The position numbers were made by a program, and so were the translations under genes. A stretch of DNA of 64,000 bases from Smallanthus sonchifolius (lineage: Eukaryota; Streptophyta; Magnoliopsida; Asterales; Asteraceae), in assembly GCA_023525975.1 (NCBI GenBank), contig CM042042.1, positions 8,563,501 to 8,627,500 of the forward strand, in the 5' to 3' direction. Below the pieces are notes generated by a model. That model was not told the DNA's origin and did not search any database. It saw only the letters and a program-made list of their open reading frames with translations. Shown here piece by piece: positions 24,704 to 35,269 of the stretch (position 1 is the stretch's first letter; every line of letters starts with the position of its first letter).

Positions 24704-26215
24704 TTAGCGCCGAAATTTGCAGGCAGTTTTCAACTCCTCAGCTGGTGCAGAGTCACCCGCAAACCCGTTGTCGACCCATGCAGTGTATCCCCCAGCCATG
24801 TTCTTGACGTTCTTGTAGCCCTACATTCACACAACCCATACAATATCATCACCAAAAGGTATGTGTGTATGTATATAACTGATAAAGAACGAAACATACT
24901 GCAGTAAGAAGGTCGGCAGAGGCTTTAAGCGATCGCCCTCCACTGTTGCAAGCCTTTAAAATATAAAATAAAAAATATGAAGTAAATAAACTGTTTGATA
25001 GTTAAATAGAGGATAATCATCTGGATAATCAAATGAACATGCTCCTATAAAACACATATAACAAGTAATGCCAAAAAAAATGTACCACAACTAGTGAATC
25101 CTCCTTGTCACAGAGGGCTGAAACCTTAGACAGAAATTCAGGATTTTTAACCCTTCCTGAAAGTTATAAGTTTTAACAAACTATACGATATGTAAATAAA
25201 AAAAATCAACTACTATTTATCAGGTTTATATACATGGCATCTTTTTTATATTAATCAGCACCTTCTTGTGTGATGAACATGTAAGGGATATTTAGAGCAT
25301 TTTCCACGTGACTCTTGCTGAATTCTTCATTTGTTCTGTTATTACAGAGAATACTAAATAAATATATAAATAAAAACAACAGGGTAACTTGACAAAATAA
25401 TAACCAAGTTATTTGAAAGTTTTTTTGTTCCTTTAGAGTTACTCAACATTCATTAAGTGTTCTAATCTTGTGTAATTATTTTTATCAATGTTAATTTATT
25501 TTTTTTAAATCAAGTGGGGAAATTAAAACATATATGAATCTTAGTTATTATTTTGTGATTTTTTTTTTCTTCACTGTTACCTTCTATTTCAAGTTAACTT
25601 GAAAAAAATAAATCATTAAATAGTAATCAAGATTCATACATGTTACATTTGATTCACTTAATTTAAAAAAAGTTCACATTTATAAAAATTCTCATTTAGT
25701 GATTCATGAGTACTCCACATTTGTTTATTCCACACTTCATACTTTATTAACGTTGTAAATTTACATCTAAAGATAAAGTAGTTTCATACTTTGTTTTAAA
25801 TTAGTTATATACACATGCATATTTTCGAATTTGAAAAAAATTATGCGTCATCCGGTTTTTGAAACTGGTCTGACCAGTAAGGCAGATGATGCGTTTGGTA
25901 GAGGACCGGTGTCCATTTATGAAAAGTTAGTTTAAGAAACTCGAAAACTAATATATGAGGATATCAATTTTTGTTTGTGAACATTTGACCCTTTTAAAAA
26001 TGGGTTTTTGTGTCTTCTAAAACTGACCTGACATCAAGATACCGGTGACCAGAGTTTAGGAGTTCTTTAGCTGCATGAACATCCACTGTGACCACATCTT
26101 CAACACTAATAAACCATCAAATTAAACACAGACAATCGGATGTTGAATCAAAGACATATCACACAAAAATCAAAACAAGATGTGAAATAGGATCCAACCT
26201 CTTGGTGGCATCCAT
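24704..26215 (-). CDS. STR18: Single-domain rhodanese / thiosulfate sulfurtransferase (STR18-like)
   Basis: Predicted cytosolic rhodanese that transfers sulfane sulfur through a cysteine persulfide. Six exons on the minus strand: 26199-26215, 26028-26105, 25262-25335, 25086-25156, 24900-24953, 24704-24820; 411 nt, 136 aa, all phases consistent and all GT-AG. The start ATG at 26215 gives MDATKSVEDVVTVDV with no transit peptide. Motifs: RYLDVRTNEEF and HVENALNIPY (CH2A region), active-site loop ACNSGGRS with catalytic Cys at residue 82, then NMAGGYTAWVDNGF and a C-terminal ELKTACKFR tail typical of the STR18 group. The gene is small, complete and intact. Its 3' end faces that of the chromomethylase about 780 bp away. 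The STR18 rather than STR16/17 assignment rests on remembered similarity of the tail. Confidence 0.9.
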
Positions 26216-26680
26216 GGAGTTCAAACCTTAACTGTAAAATGATGTCTAATGCTTTCATGTATGCCACTATTTGTACTAACAAAGGTTGACTTTTATAAGG
26301 TCAAGTAGACCTTTTTTAAAGGGTTTCAAGTACATTATTCACCCCCAAAGAGTTGACTAAATTTTTTTATATGTGACTTAATTGATTAGTCATGAGCTAA
26401 TGAGCTTACCAAGTTTTTTTTAAAGATTAGAAAATCATTTTTAATATGTTGAAAATTTAATTTATATCTGTCTTGACGTAGTTTGAGTGATTCATTGTAT
26501 AATGCATAAGAGTGGCCTTAAACGCCTATGAAAATTTCTTGCTCAAGGTAAACTCAACAAATAAAATAAACTAGGAAATTTAAATACTAATCACAATTCT
26601 TTACCAACTCGAAATTTACTCTTATTTTATCGAGATCATGATAATTGTCAACAATCTGTCTCCTAATTATGATATGGACC
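26216..26680. other. Upstream region of the sulfurtransferase gene
   Basis: AT-rich DNA upstream of the minus-strand gene, presumably holding its promoter and 5' UTR. I could not pick a TATA box with confidence. No other feature seen. Confidence 0.4.
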
Positions 26681-26689
26681 CGTGATATC

Positions 26690-27046
26690 TTTAACTCCAA
26701 ATAGTTCACACATTTCGATAAACTTTATCCTTGAGAGCGCTTTGGTTAGCATATCCGCACGCTATTCTTCCCCGTTAACATGCTATCCTCGCACTTGCTC
26801 CTTTTTGACACATTCACGAATAAAATGGTACCTAGTATCGATATGTTTACTTCTCTCGGGAAATACCGAACTTTTCATCAATGCGATTGTCGATTTGTTG
26901 TCAACTCTTAATGTCACCTTTAATTTCTTGCTTCCGACCTGTTGGTTCTCCAAGCTTCGTAACCACAAAGAGTGACAAGCCGCTGAAGTCGCGGCTATGA
27001 ATTCAACCTCAGATGACGATAATGACACAGTTCCTTGCTTCTGGGT
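26690..27046 (-). pseudogene. Ty1/copia RNase H fragment
   Basis: A relic of the C-terminal end of a copia polyprotein. On the minus strand it reads KQGTVSLSSSEVEFIAATSA, then RVDNKSTIALMKSSVFPERS and KHIDTRYHFIRECV, the copia RNase H hallmark with its Glu and Asp. After a stop, ADMLTKALSR (about 26700-26760) follows, the usual end of the polyprotein. Upstream domains are missing on the high-coordinate side and no LTR is visible. Confidence 0.85.
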
Positions 27047-27229
27047 ACACCACTAGCAAGGGTCGCGGTCAATGTGAAAAAAAGTTATTTTTTCATATTT
27101 TGTTATACACCGGAAGTTGCTTCGGATTCGCATGATTGGTGAAAATTGCTTGGGAAATGATGATTGGTAGTAACTGATCATTAGTAGCAAAATTATAGCA
27201 AATGACCAATCAATAGTAACTTTATAACT

Positions 27230-27350
27230 TAGTAGTAATTTTGTACTTCGATAGAAACTAAGGATCGATAGAAACTGACCGATCAGTAGTAACTTTGTAC
27301 TTCGATAGTAATTTTGTACTTCGATAGAAACTAAAGATTAGTCATACAAA
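27230..27350. repeat. Short degenerate tandem repeat
   Basis: Three or four alternating copies of TTTGTACTTCGATAG(A/T)AA(C/T)T, with GATCGATAGAAACTGACC between them. Unit length varies (about 20-40 bp). No gene overlaps it. Confidence 0.6.
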
Positions 27351-28729
27351 CCGAGTATCAGTAACTTTGTTATTAGTAATGGTCGCTACTACTAATGGTC
27401 GGCAATGTAGAAATTTAGTTACTACTATTGTTGTTTTTCTTCTAAAGTTCCAACTATTGTACTGCAACGGTCACAAGCGGTTATAAGCACTAACTGTCAT
27501 AACTTTTCATAAAGAGTAACAACGGTTCATTGTGATCTTTCAACACCTATATAAAGAATTCAGTTAGTTTGTTCTCAATAACAAATTTTCACAAATTCGT
27601 TTTTTTACAGAAAATGATATCTCATTTTTAGAATTCACTTTCTGTCTTATCCGATTATTGATTTCGTATACCGGTGAAATACATTAATCTGAAAGTGATC
27701 ACATGATTCAGAAATTTATCCAAGTCATTCGAAACACAAAACCTACAACCTATGTAGAGATTTAGTATGTATATAAAGATAGAGTTTTGTTTAGAGAAAG
27801 TATGTGGCATAAATGAGGTGAAGGACCTTAAAATGGGGGATAAAGACCATAAATTGCATGAGCCCACTAGAACATGCCCAGAATATGAGTAATTTCTACA
27901 AGTCCCTCATTCTAGCATTATATACTTATATAGTCTCGACTTCATTATGCTAGACTTAATCTTTGTTATCGTTGGTGAATGATCCTGAATAAATCATTAA
28001 TGTCATAAGTATTAATATAGTATCTTTAACGATATGGTATGTGGTCTGTATTGACCTTGGTACATGTATCTTTTTGGTATGGATGGATCAAGGTTCAGGG
28101 GACTCATGGTTTGTTATGTATGTCAATTCTTGGATAAAAGTTGTTTCACACGTTTTGACATGTTGTCAAGTCCATGTTATCTTGTTAAGTGGAAACATGT
28201 CGTGGGACAGTGTATATCGAACCTAAGACTTGGCCATGAGTCCCTATATCGCATCTAGGCTAGGATAACGAATAAGCTAGGTAGTTAGACTTGAGGCAAT
28301 GTCTAGGGAATATAGAGGCTAGGATAACTTTTATTTTAAACCCTGAAAACTTACTCTTTTACCCCCTTAAGTTTCGCTATAGATACGTTTTAAACCCTAT
28401 ACTTATCTATTTGTTCCATATGCTCTATTTGTTTTCTTTACTCTTTAACCATTTTTTTGTTTCTCTTCTAAATTTTAAAATTTAATATTTTATAAATTTT
28501 CAAATTTATCGCCATTATTTTTATCTATGTTTCGGTGTAAATTTCATTGAAAACGAAGTTGTGCGTCATAATTTACAAGTTATCAAAGCACAAACGTATA
28601 TGTTGTCAAAACTGATTCAATGTTTCTAATTTTTTATAGTTTCTTTTTCTTTTTTTCCTACAACTTTTAAAATATAATGTTTATAAAATCTAAATTTATA
28701 TGTGCTTATTTATATCAACGACTTTTTTA
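27351..28729. other. Intergenic DNA without recognised features
   Basis: AT-rich DNA with several short frames (for example near 28041-28258) that show no family resemblance, no codon bias I can see and no splice context. Nothing supported. Confidence 0.45.
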
Positions 28730-29333
28730 AGTAGCCACGTGCTTATTTTTTATCAACGTTACGACGTGAGTTTTTTTAACAACTTCATTTTTACATAAAC
28801 TTCTGAATATTATCAATGACATCACTGCAATGCATAGGTTTGGATGGTTTCATTTTTTTATAAAGTTTCGAATGTTATTAACGACGTTCAGGTTTGTTTT
28901 TTTTATATATAAAGCTACGTATGTTATCAACGCCCCCTTCAACGCGTGGGTTCACGCCTACGTTTCGACGTTAGTTTTTTTCACAGCTTTGCTCCCCCGT
29001 CGCAAAGCGGTTTATAATATAGGGAAGGGTTCAAATGCTAACCAACTTTTTATGTGATAACCGTGCTAACCACTATAAATCAATCACACAATTTATAAAT
29101 TATTTTTTCTTTTAATTGTTAAAATAATATTTAAGTATCTTGAATAAATATTTTGAACGTAAATATGGAAATGATGAGTCTTACGTATACGTACCAAATA
29201 ATGTTACATATACGTGACACATAGTGTTTACATATATGTAACATTAACATAATTATACAGATACAGATACATAACACTATGTTTTAGAATGGTTATCATG
29301 ATTATCACATAAATATTGGTTAGTATTTGAACC

Positions 29334-29337
<4 letters not shown>

Positions 29338-29374
<37 letters not shown>
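29338..29374. repeat. (AT)n microsatellite
   Basis: An uninterrupted alternating TA run of more than 30 bases, directly upstream of the second copy of the local repeat. Likely length-variable. Confidence 0.9.
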
Positions 29375-29379
<5 letters not shown>

Positions 29380-29410
29380 TTCAAATGTTATCAACAACGT
29401 TCATGATTCC

Positions 29411-29894
29411 GAATCAGTGATGGAGATGACCTGTATATGGAAGGAATTGAAGTTATTTGACACATTACAAACCAGTTACTTATCAACCCCACAGATATTC
29501 TGAAACATCTTAAACAACTCGACTATTTCCCAAATGCAAGCATTGCGTATAGAATATTATTGACTATTCTAGTGACGATAGCATATGCAGAGAGGAGTTT
29601 CTTAAAGTTAAAGTTATTAAAATTTTACTTACGATCAACAATGTTACAAGAAAGACTTAATGGATTGGCAGTTATAGCTATCGAGAACGAAATATTAGAC
29701 AATATGGAGTGTGAAGACTTGATCAATCAGTTTGCTATAAAAAAATGCTAGAAGATCTGCACAATTCGTCGGTTAACTACTACAGTATATCATTCTAAAA
29801 CTATAATTTTGTTATGTTTATTGCTATAAATTTTAATCGATTGTGGCCCATTTTTCTAGCTCGCCCGGCCCTTAAATCCTCAGCTCCGACCCTG
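29411..29894 (+). mobile_element. Relic of a hAT transposon (3' end)
   Basis: Contains a hAT dimerisation-domain fragment and ends GGAGCTGAGG-type (plus strand CCTCAGCTCCGACCCTG at 29878-29894), the inverse of a CAGGGTCGGAGC hAT terminus. Flanking octamers are ATGATTCC (29403-29410) and ATGATTCG (29895-29902), a 7-of-8 target-site duplication. The left terminus is not recognisable, so most of the 5' part was lost. Confidence 0.6.
29461..29751 (+). pseudogene. hAT transposase C-terminal dimerisation fragment (ZMYM1/TTF-like)
   Basis: An open stretch of 96 codons that starts after a TGA and ends at TAG. It contains KQLDYFPNASIAYRILLTIL, then AYAERSFLKLKLLKFYLRST and NGLAVIAIENEILDNM, the conserved end of hAT transposases annotated in plants as zinc finger MYM-type protein 1-like. 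The catalytic and zinc-finger parts are absent. It is a fragment, not a functional gene. Confidence 0.82.
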
Positions 29895-30000
29895 ATGATT
29901 CGTTTTCTTATATAAAATTACGCACGTTATCAATGTCTCCTTCAATACGCGGGTTCACAACAACATTTCAACGTTAGTTTTATCATGTTTTAGCCCCCGC

Positions 30001-30925
30001 CGCAACGCGGGGTAATGCTTGTTACATTACATTACACCTATTATAACAATATGTTATAGTATATTATTTTATTTCATTTTTTATTCACTTGTGTTGCAAT
30101 TTATTACAATGTATTCTGTTGTGTTATGTTATGGTATCATATCAACATATCTGTTACTTACTGTATCGATTGTGTTATGACTAAATATTTAAACTATTTC
30201 ATCGATATTAACTTGTTTAATTAAAATAAAAATTACACCCATCAAATGCAGCGCGCGTGTGGAGCAGGTTTTGATATTATATATTTATATATGCGGATCC
30301 TTGACCAAACAAAAAATAACTTATAAAAGTTCGTATCCGATGGTTAACTTAGCTCCCGTATTTGTGTAGGGTTCAGGGAGGGGCCGGATCGCTTCGCAAT
30401 ATGATGTATGCAGCGTTACCCTACATTTAATGTAGGAGGTTGTTGACCTCAACTTCTCAAGCTATGTCACAAAGCAGCAACCTTACTAGTTGCTTCAAAG
30501 CCCGCCCTCAAGCAAAATCAACTTATATACACATACTATATATTAATCCAAGTGAAAGAGATCATGAATATAACCCTATACACATATATGTATATGTGTA
30601 TGGTTTGGATCGTGTTAAATTAGAATAGAGATTGGTGACTATTCAAGGATTGAATTGATAATAAAAAAAATGCAAACCACTCAACTTGATGAACTCTCGT
30701 ATTATTATAATCAAGAAACTGACTCAAAACTTAGTTACAATAAATTGTGTTATGGGTCTTTAGTTGGTGAAAAAAATTGACTTTTTTGTGTAATATTTTC
30801 GACGCCCCTAATTTAATTGTTCAAGTTTCGTCACCAGACTCATAAGCAGATCAACAAACCTCTAGAAAACATTGGTAGGCCTAGTCCAAGAAGAAGAACA
30901 AGGAATAGAATTCGTTTCTTTTGAG
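30001..30925 (+). repeat. Segmental duplication, copy 1
   Basis: Anchors shared with 58185-59572 in the same order and orientation: AAACTATTTCATCGATATT (30191) with AAACTAGTTCATCAACATT; GGAGCAGGTT...GGATCCTTGACCAA (about 30261-30308) with the same words at 58456-58491; CTATATATTAATCCAAGTG (about 30536) with CTATTAATCTAAGTG; and ATAAGCAGATCAACAAACC then GAACAAGGAATAGAA (about 30842-30911) with ATAAGCAGATCAACACACC then GAACAAGGACTAGAA at 59489-59556. Copy 1 carries an Au SINE that copy 2 lacks. It lacks the roughly 0.8-kb block that holds the coiled-coil gene in copy 2. Confidence 0.7.
30326..30513 (-). mobile_element. Au-type SINE, older copy
   Basis: Minus-strand reading gives GGGCGGGCTTTGAAGCAACT near the 5' end, a degenerate promoter region, CAACCTCCTACATTAAATG and GGGTAACGCTGCATACATCA, clearly related to the copy at 17629. 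Direct repeats AAAAATAACTTATA (30312-30325) and AAAATCAACTTATA (30514-30527) flank it. The B box is damaged. Confidence 0.72.
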
Positions 30926-31435
30926 CTACTGTCTTGGTCTGGTGCACGCCTCTAAGTCTTAGTTTCAATTTTCTTTTTTATATGTTTATAAACAATTTTT
31001 TTTCTTTTTAGCATTGTTAATTGTTGATTTTCCATTTTGATTTCAACAATACAAAGGAAATTTAACAATTAACCAGTAGTAAAGACAAAGGATAATTTCA
31101 ATAGATTAATGTATGTAGTCTACCTTAACTTTCAACTCCGAGGAACTCAACCCTTAACTAGTATACCTTGAATAAAATAAATATGGAAGGACAAGTATAC
31201 CTTGAATAAAGTACAGACGTCAAGTGCGGCACATAGTAGCTCATTCCAAAGAGGTCTGAGCTGTAAATTCTGCAATCAAGAGGCACACCCCAATCCGATT
31301 TAGGGTTGACGTATCACGCGATACAGTGATACAGTAAATCAGAGACATAATTAATATTATATTAGAAACCAAATCATTCAATGTCATAATAATTCTAACA
31401 TAAATGATGGTTTAGCTCATTTAAACCAATAGAAG
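30926..31435. other. Intergenic DNA without recognised features
   Basis: AT-rich DNA between the duplicated segment and the copia relic. A short direct repeat AAGTATACCTTGAATAAA occurs near 31194, with a partial copy at about 31160. No LTR of the copia relic was recognised here. Confidence 0.4.
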
Positions 31436-32398
31436 ATGGATCAATGTTGCGCTTGGTTCTACCAAACCGGTTAAAGTTAAAGGCCTTGGAATTGTGAAGC
31501 TTTGTTTTACTTCTGGAAAAATGTTAACTTTAGACAATGTTTTATTTGTTCCCGGGGTTCGAAAAAATCTTGTGTCTGGTATTGTACTAAATAATTGTGG
31601 TTATAAACAGGTGTTAGAATCGGATAAATATATCTTATCCAGACATGGTACTTTTGTTGGATTTGGTTATTTGAATGGCAGGTTTAGATTAAACATCAAT
31701 GTTCGTTTTGGTGATAATTCTATTTGCATGGTTAGTTCTAGTAATAGCATAAACAAATCTAGTTTATGGCATGCAAGGTTAGGGCACGTACACTATAAAA
31801 GATTATTGGATATGTCTAAGTGTAGTTTGATACCTGCTTTTGACATAAATAATGAGACGTGTAAAATGTGCATATTAACTAAGGATGTTAAAAGGAATTC
31901 TAAGGTGCTTGAACTAATACATAGTGGCTTATGTGATTTTCAAGCAACACCATCTACGAGAAATAAAAAGTACATTGTTACATTTATAAATGTTGCCTCT
32001 ACGTTTTGCTATGTATATCTTTTATACATTAAAGATGAAGCTTTAGATAAATTTAGGATAAATAAACTGAGGTAGAGTTGCAAAAGAAGAACTTAATTTA
32101 AATACTACACACTGATAAGGGATGTGAATACTATGATCCAAAATATTTCCAATCAATGGGTATTATACATCAAACCACTTCTCCTTATACACCACATTAA
32201 AATGGTGCATCTAAGCGAAAGAATAGGGCTTTAAATGAAATGGTTCACTCCATTTGTCCTATTCAAGGTCGAGTGAAGGTTTTTGGGGTGAGGCTATATT
32301 AATAACATGTTATTTGTTAAATAGAGTTCCTAATGAAAGGAACAAGATTATCTCATATGAACTTTGGTATGGTTAACCACCAAACTCATTTTACTTAA
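31436..32398 (+). pseudogene. Copia polyprotein relic D, left part (GAG-pre-integrase and integrase)
   Basis: Degraded Ty1/copia coding sequence. It reads VKLCFTSGKMLTLDNVLFV and FVPGVRKNLVSG, then SLWHARLGHVHYKRLLDMSK and CKMCILTKDVKR (GAG-pre-integrase with its Cys/His pattern). Degenerate integrase sequence follows, including TDKGCEYYDP, SPYTPH-stop-NGA and LLNRVPNERNK. Stops and frameshifts begin at about 32075. It is cut at 32398 by element A and resumes at 54643. The 5' end (gag and LTR) is missing. Confidence 0.85.
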
Positions 32399-33507
32399 TG
32401 TCACACCCCGCCTAAGGCACCCCCTGGACGTGTGCGAGACCGATTGGTATCATTTGATTACTTGATTTCAGAGTTTTATAAAATACATCGGAAGTCTTTT
32501 CAAAATGATCGTTTCATCATTTGTCTCAACCTCAAGGGATGTATTTGTAAATATCAAAACTCAGTTGGAAAACAAAAGCCTTGTATTTACTTCTATAAAC
32601 ATAGGGTTTCAATACCCTCCTCATTTGATTACAAAACAAGTTTGAAAACAAATACATAATGAGCCATGAGAAATAGTACAACACAGGGTTGATCAGTTCC
32701 CTGGTCCTATCTCCTTTCTTTAGGATTTCCCTTTACACGAGGTCTGAGAATCCTACATGCATTCCATCCTTTCTTTTCTTGGGTCAGATCCCATGTCTGT
32801 CTATATACCATTCTCATCATATTTTAATCATTACCTGGAAAACATTTTGAAAATAAAACGTCAGCACGAACGCGGGTGAATACAATATCTTGACATTAAA
32901 ATCATTTGGCACAAACAAGTATTAATTTCATAATCACAACTTCAAGTTCAATCTAGACACTCAACATGTCCGTCCTGTTCAATCGCACCACAGTATACAC
33001 TGGTAGTATGTCTTTATAACAACGGGGACTCCATGTCTCCTCATTTGTTATAAAGGGAAGTACCAGCCGTAATCCGGGAATTTCACCTGAGACCCGTGTA
33101 TACCTTGCAAGTTTTACGTATACCTATGGCCTGAATGCTTGTTCGTAGAAGAACGTCGAGCATTACTTCGTTAACCTTTATTTGGCCATTTTCGCAAATA
33201 AAATGTTTGACACAAATTTTAAAAGAGATAAAGTATTCACCTTGTTTGTAGGAATGAGCCTCTAAAGTCAAAAGCTTAGCTTCTAGCTTCTTAACTTGAA
33301 CTCTAGACATGGACCGTTATACACATGGTGGCGGTCCGCCACCCAACTCAACCTCATAGCGGACCGTTAGTCTTGACCTTAGCGGTCTGATAAGGTCTAA
33401 AAATCCAAGATTTTCATTTTGAACCCTGAACTTAATTATAATTACACTTACAATCCCTAGGGTTTACCTTTTGTCAAATCTGGGACATTTTTTAGGCAGG
33501 TGTTACA
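32399..33507 (-). repeat. 3' LTR of chromovirus A (internally deleted)
   Basis: Ends TGTCACACCCC and GGCAGGTGTTACA on the plus strand (TG...CA). It is 1,109 bp against 1,575 bp for the 5' LTR. The missing stretch corresponds to about 53962-54435, lost between AACTTGAACTCTAG (about 33294) and GACCGTTATACACATGGTGG. Confidence 0.9.
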
Positions 33508-33524
33508 TCCTCCCCACCTTGTTT
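33508..33524 (-). promoter_or_regulatory. Polypurine tract of chromovirus A
   Basis: The minus strand reads AAACAAGGTGGGGAGGA directly before the 3' LTR start TGTAACACC. This is the plus-strand DNA primer site for reverse transcription. Confidence 0.85.
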
Positions 33525-34010
33525 GAAACTCGTCCTCGGGTTTACTCAAACAAGTGTACTCACGTGTACTCTAGTTCATTTCTGACGTGTACTTAGGTCC
33601 ACGTCTAGAGTTCCATATCACTTTTACGATCATCAGTTTCTTTCGTTTCAATCTCTTTTCCTGCCTGTCCTCGATTTGCAAAGGTTGTTCCACAAATCTT
33701 AATTTCTCATCTACCTCTACATCTTGTAAGGGTATTACCAGAGATTCATCTGCCAAACATTTGCGCATATTTGACCCATGTAATACATCGTGTACTCCAT
33801 TCATTTCATCTGGTAGTTCGAGTTGATAGGCCACAGGCCCAACTCTTTTCAAGATTTTGAATGGTCATACGAATCTAGGACTTAATTTTCCTTTGTTTCC
33901 AAATCTTACAACGCCTTTCCATGGTGAAACTTTCAACAGAACGTTATCACCGACGCTGAATTCTAACGGCTTTCGTCTCTTATCAGCATAACTCTTTTGA
34001 CGATCACGAG
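33525..34010 (-). pseudogene. Chromovirus A integrase C-terminus and chromodomain
   Basis: Minus-strand coding sequence directly continuing the integrase of 47322-48086 after element B is removed. It reads RQKSYADKRRKPLEFSVGDN, VLLKVSPWKGVVRFGNKGKL, then LKRVGPVAYQLELP and HDVLHGSNMRKC. It ends in a chromodomain-like stretch LMIVKVIWNSRRGPKYTSE, thought to steer integration to heterochromatin. An in-frame stop occurs after SPRFV (about 33866). Frame bookkeeping across the B insertion (13,311 bp plus 5-bp duplication) restores one reading frame. Confidence 0.85.
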
Positions 34011-35085
34011 TGATGTAGGGTTTAATAACCCCGGTTTACATGTCGCTTTGTATGTGTTTTAGTTAGTTTTGTAGATATCTTTGTGCGGTTTTCTGTGTGT
34101 TTGTGGTTGTGTCTACCTCCCAGATTTTATGTGCTAAATGAGCGGATAACGAATGTGAAGCAACCGGATGCGAAGCACAAGGGTTTAAAAAGTCAAAAAG
34201 TCAAAGTTGCTGAGTTTCTATTCTTCGCGCCATGCGAAGACCTGGTGGCCAATCTTCGCGACACGCGAGGAACTCCAGAGCCGCCCTGACTAGTTTGTTC
34301 TTCACGCCACGCGAAGAACTGGATTGACATCTTCGTGACTGTTTTTATAGAAAAGTTAACCTAAGTCGGGTTTTAATCCACAACAGCCCCCATCCTGACT
34401 TATCTTCGATTCCAGCCGTTCCAGAGCTCCAAGAAGGCGATTTCCACTATCCTTAGGTCGATTGTTCTTAATATTTCATGATTGTAAGTCCTAGTACACT
34501 AGTTTTGATTATTGTTATGAGTATGAGTAGCTAAATCTCTTGTAATCCTCTTTGGGTCTAGGGTTTTATTGAACACTTGTAATCTCTTGAATGATTAGCT
34601 TTGGTTTGTAATCTTGATTGGCATGTTAAGCCATATGATTTCATTTATTGATTGAATGCTTTAAACTTCATTAATTGATTTCGAATTGTTGTTCAAGTCT
34701 CAATAGTCTCGAGTTTCTTTACATCGGGTACAACTTGGGGGTTGGATTAGAGTTGGTTAGTCATTGATGGCTGTGTGAGAATAAGTTTATTCACAACGGG
34801 TTCTTACATTATCAATGAATTCAATTGAACCATATGATTATGTCTATGTAATTTCTTGATAATTATCTTGAAGGAACTTGTGTTTGCCTACCCGAACCCC
34901 AGAGAAGATTACCTCTCTCATTATTGTTTTAAAACCCAAATCCAAATCAGTTATTATTGTTTTGTCTTTGAATATTGTAACAAAGTAGCACTTTCCATAT
35001 ACTCCTCATAGATACGATACTCTACTTACCCTTACTAGTTAAGCTGTTTAAGGATTGTTTTTGACCGACCAAACGACATCGATCA
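34011..35085 (+). repeat. 5' LTR of Athila-type element B
   Basis: Begins TGATGTAGGGTTTAATAACC and ends ACGACATCGATCA. It carries the palindromic words CTTCGCGCCACGCGAAG (here in variant forms such as CTTCGCGCCATGCGAAG) at about 34223-34315. Confidence 0.93.
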
Positions 35086-35087
35086 AA

Positions 35088-35106
35088 ATGGTGTCGTTGC
35101 CAGGGA
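35088..35106 (+). promoter_or_regulatory. Primer-binding site of element B
   Basis: ATGGTGTCGTTGCCAGGGA, three bases after the 5' LTR. It corresponds to the TGGCGCCGTTGCCGGGGA site of Athila/Tat elements (Asp tRNA), with substitutions. Confidence 0.85.
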
Positions 35107-35269
35107 GTTAGTGCGTTTAGTGTTAATTTGTTAATTTGCTATTATTTGCTACATCTCACAAAAATCAAAATCTCTTATTTAATTTTCTTATCTTATTTTA
35201 TTTTATTTTGTTTTGTTCAGTATTACACGGGTTTTCTTGTTTGTGTTGTGTAGGTGATTCGTTAATTGT

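Larger units (their letters stand above)
28730..30010. repeat. Repeat with two homologous copies, the second split by a hAT relic
   Basis: Copy 1 (about 28855-29005) contains AATGTTATTAACGACGTTC, then TATATAAAGCTACG, TATGTTATCAACGCCC, CGCGTGGGTTCACG and TTTCGACGTTAG, ending in CCCGTCGCAAAGCGG. Copy 2 carries the same words but is split: AATGTTATCAACAACGTTC ends at 29402, and the rest (TATATAAAATTACG, ACGTTATCAATG, ACGCGGGTTCAC, TTTCAACGTTAG, CCCGCCGCAACGCGG) resumes at 29903-30010. A shorter related unit lies at about 28790. The repeat family is unknown. Confidence 0.6.

Noticed and set aside
28041..28485. Possible short genes on the plus strand
   Set aside because: Overlapping frames of 60-64 codons without family similarity or gene signals.
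33083..33310. Small ORF in the 3' LTR of element A with a matching one at 53747-53941
   Set aside because: Both lie at the same place in paired LTRs, so the similarity follows from LTR identity and is no evidence of selection on a protein.
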